DNA of 64,000 nucleotides, from positions 186,001-250,000 of the forward strand of contig NZ_CACZDK010000004.1 in assembly GCF_902779965.1 (NCBI RefSeq), given 5' to 3'. Every line of letters begins with the position of its first letter. Position 1 is the stretch's first letter. The notes beneath the pieces were generated by a model that worked only from the letters and a program-made list of their open reading frames with translations, searched no databases and was not told the DNA's origin. This DNA comes from Fibrobacter succinogenes (GTDB lineage: Bacteria > Fibrobacterota > Fibrobacteria > Fibrobacterales > Fibrobacteraceae). The translations under genes and the position numbers were made by a program. Below are positions 63,081-64,000 of the stretch, in pieces.

Positions 63081-63839
63081 ATGAAAACTCCCGATAGCCG
63101 TTTCTATTGTCCGCTCATTAGCGTTGGTACCATTATCTTGGACGAAAACGAAAGCAGCCATGCCGTACGCGTTTGCCGTGCTGCAAATGGCGACATATTG
63201 CAACTCTGCGATGGCCTCGGGCATTACGCCGACGCAACGATTACCAAGGCAGACGCCAAGGCCTGCGAAGTCCGCGTAGATACGGTCGAAGACGCGCCCC
63301 TCAAGCGCCCGCGCCTGAATCTCGGTATCGCCTGCCTCAAGGATGACGCGCTCGAAGAAGTCGTATTCCATGCAGCACAAACCGAAACGGACAGCGTTAT
63401 TTTCTTGCGTACAGACTATTCGCAGGAACCGAAAAATTCCGATTTGAAAAAGACAGTTCGCCGCGCCGAGCTGAAAGCGCTCGTGAGTTTAAAGCAATCG
63501 AAAAAGCCCTGGATGACACGCATCGAAGGGCCGATTGAATTTGCGGAATGGCTTTCGCAGTATAAAGGAGACTTGATCCTCTGCGATATCGATGGAGTAC
63601 GCAAATTGGATTTGGGTTTGGAGGAAAGCTCCGCAAACGGGAATGCCGCGGGCGGTTCCATAGCAAATGAAAATGCCGCACCGATTACTTTACTTGTAGG
63701 CCCGGAAGGCGGTTTTTCGCCCCGCGAAATCGAAGCGGTAAAATCGTTCAAGAACGGCAAAGTCCATTTGCTGAACCTCGGTAACACGCGCCTCCGCGCA
63801 AGAACAGCCGCAATAATTGCACTAGGGAAAGTTTTATAG
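63081..63839 (+). CDS. rsmE: 16S rRNA m3U1498 methyltransferase RsmE
   Basis: 252 aa SPOUT methyltransferase: N-terminal PUA-like domain, then LLVGPEGGFSPREIE and LGNTRLRARTAAI, the knot that binds AdoMet. It methylates U1498 of 16S rRNA. A small low-complexity insert (ANGNAAGGSIANENA) lies before the knot. Single gene. Confidence 0.92.
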   Translation: MKTPDSRFYCPLISVGTIILDENESSHAVRVCRAANGDILQLCDGLGHYADATITKADAKACEVRVDTVEDAPLKRPRLNLGIACLKDDALEEVVFHAAQTETDSVIFLRTDYSQEPKNSDLKKTVRRAELKALVSLKQSKKPWMTRIEGPIEFAEWLSQYKGDLILCDIDGVRKLDLGLEESSANGNAAGGSIANENAAPITLLVGPEGGFSPREIEAVKSFKNGKVHLLNLGNTRLRARTAAIIALGKVL

Positions 63840-63933
63840 GGCTATGAGGTATGAGCAACCGCTCAAAGCGAAGCGTGCTCAAAGTGCTTTAGCACGACCT
63901 CAAAGCACTTCAGTGCGACCCCATACCTAAAAC

Positions 63934-64000
63934 CTACAAACTAACTTTGACTTTTTCGCGCATAGCCATGACGGTTGCCTTGGCTTCTTCGACGGTGTTG
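63934..64000 (-). CDS. C-terminal end of an unidentified protein (partial, right edge)
   Basis: The last ~21 codons of a minus-strand gene run in from the right edge: EEAKATVMAMREKVKVSL before TAG at 63934-63936. Codon use matches well-expressed genes. Too short to identify. The interval 63840-63933 is repeat-rich (AGTGCTTTAGCACGACCTC and similar). Confidence 0.6.
   Translation of the reverse strand, partial: NTVEEAKATVMAMREKVKVSL

Noticed and set aside
1-64000. rRNA, tRNA, tmRNA or RNase P genes
   Set aside because: No sequence with the expected conserved cores or cloverleaf was found by eye; a covariance-model search would be decisive.

Overview
The window looks like a chromosomal segment of a Fibrobacter (phylum Fibrobacterota), a plant-fibre-degrading bacterium. 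The signs are: several FISUMP (Fibrobacter succinogenes major paralogous) domain lipoproteins with poly-serine linkers; a TIGR02147-type protein, a family best known from this phylum; GH10 and GH11 xylanase-family proteins, the GH10 one ending in a sorting-type module; a Bacteroidota-like ParC/ParE pair; and many short AT-rich heptamer repeats between genes. I see no rRNA, tRNA or CRISPR array.

Layout. 1-4.6 kb: an LTA-synthase-like sulfatase (runs off the left edge), a small membrane protein, and a tandem GH10 protein whose two catalytic domains carry complementary active-site losses. 4.7-9.6 kb: an accessory island with an AT-rich secreted protein of unknown function, a two-gene unit with an ADP-ribosyltransferase-like protein, and a decayed toxin-antitoxin remnant. 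9.6-15 kb: a FISUMP gene carrying three in-frame stops, parC, and a surface-protein gene split from its signal peptide by a 10-base homopolymer. 15-25.4 kb: ftsE, two periplasmic SurA/parvulin-type chaperone genes, hrpA (carrying two in-frame repeat insertions), a thioesterase, a MATE exporter and an Rpn-type nuclease. 25.7-37.9 kb: a FISUMP lipoprotein, dnaG, sufC-sufD, a SulP transporter, a small TusA-domain cluster and a GT2 synthase. 38-42.9 kb: a five-gene secretin/pseudopilin operon. 43.4-54.2 kb: two secreted helical proteins with a shared motif, Cys-rich and Ser-rich lipoproteins, the TIGR02147 protein, a GH11 xylanase, a TPR protein and parE. 54.2-58.2 kb: a GGCC-type restriction-modification pair (M.HaeIII-like and R.NgoPII-like) preceded by direct repeats, then an ORF6N-domain gene with a terminator in its leader. 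58.2-64 kb: a CorC-like protein, ybeY, a metal ABC system (ATPase and His-rich binding protein), a HAD phosphatase and rsmE.

How the genes work together. Xylan degradation (GH10-like and GH11 proteins, FISUMP lipoproteins) and envelope maintenance (SurA-like chaperones, secretin/pseudopilin operon, ftsE) dominate. Housekeeping genes (parC, parE, dnaG, hrpA, sufCD, ybeY, rsmE) are interspersed with mobile or decaying material.

The most unusual themes are (1) short dispersed repeats that have entered coding sequences in frame or supply their stop codons; (2) the double GH10 protein with split catalytic residues; (3) a probable homopolymer ON/OFF switch at a signal-peptide junction; (4) the small-ORF/ART-like pair, a candidate toxin-antitoxin or defence unit. 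All functional statements come from reading the sequence and from recalled family features; no database search was run.
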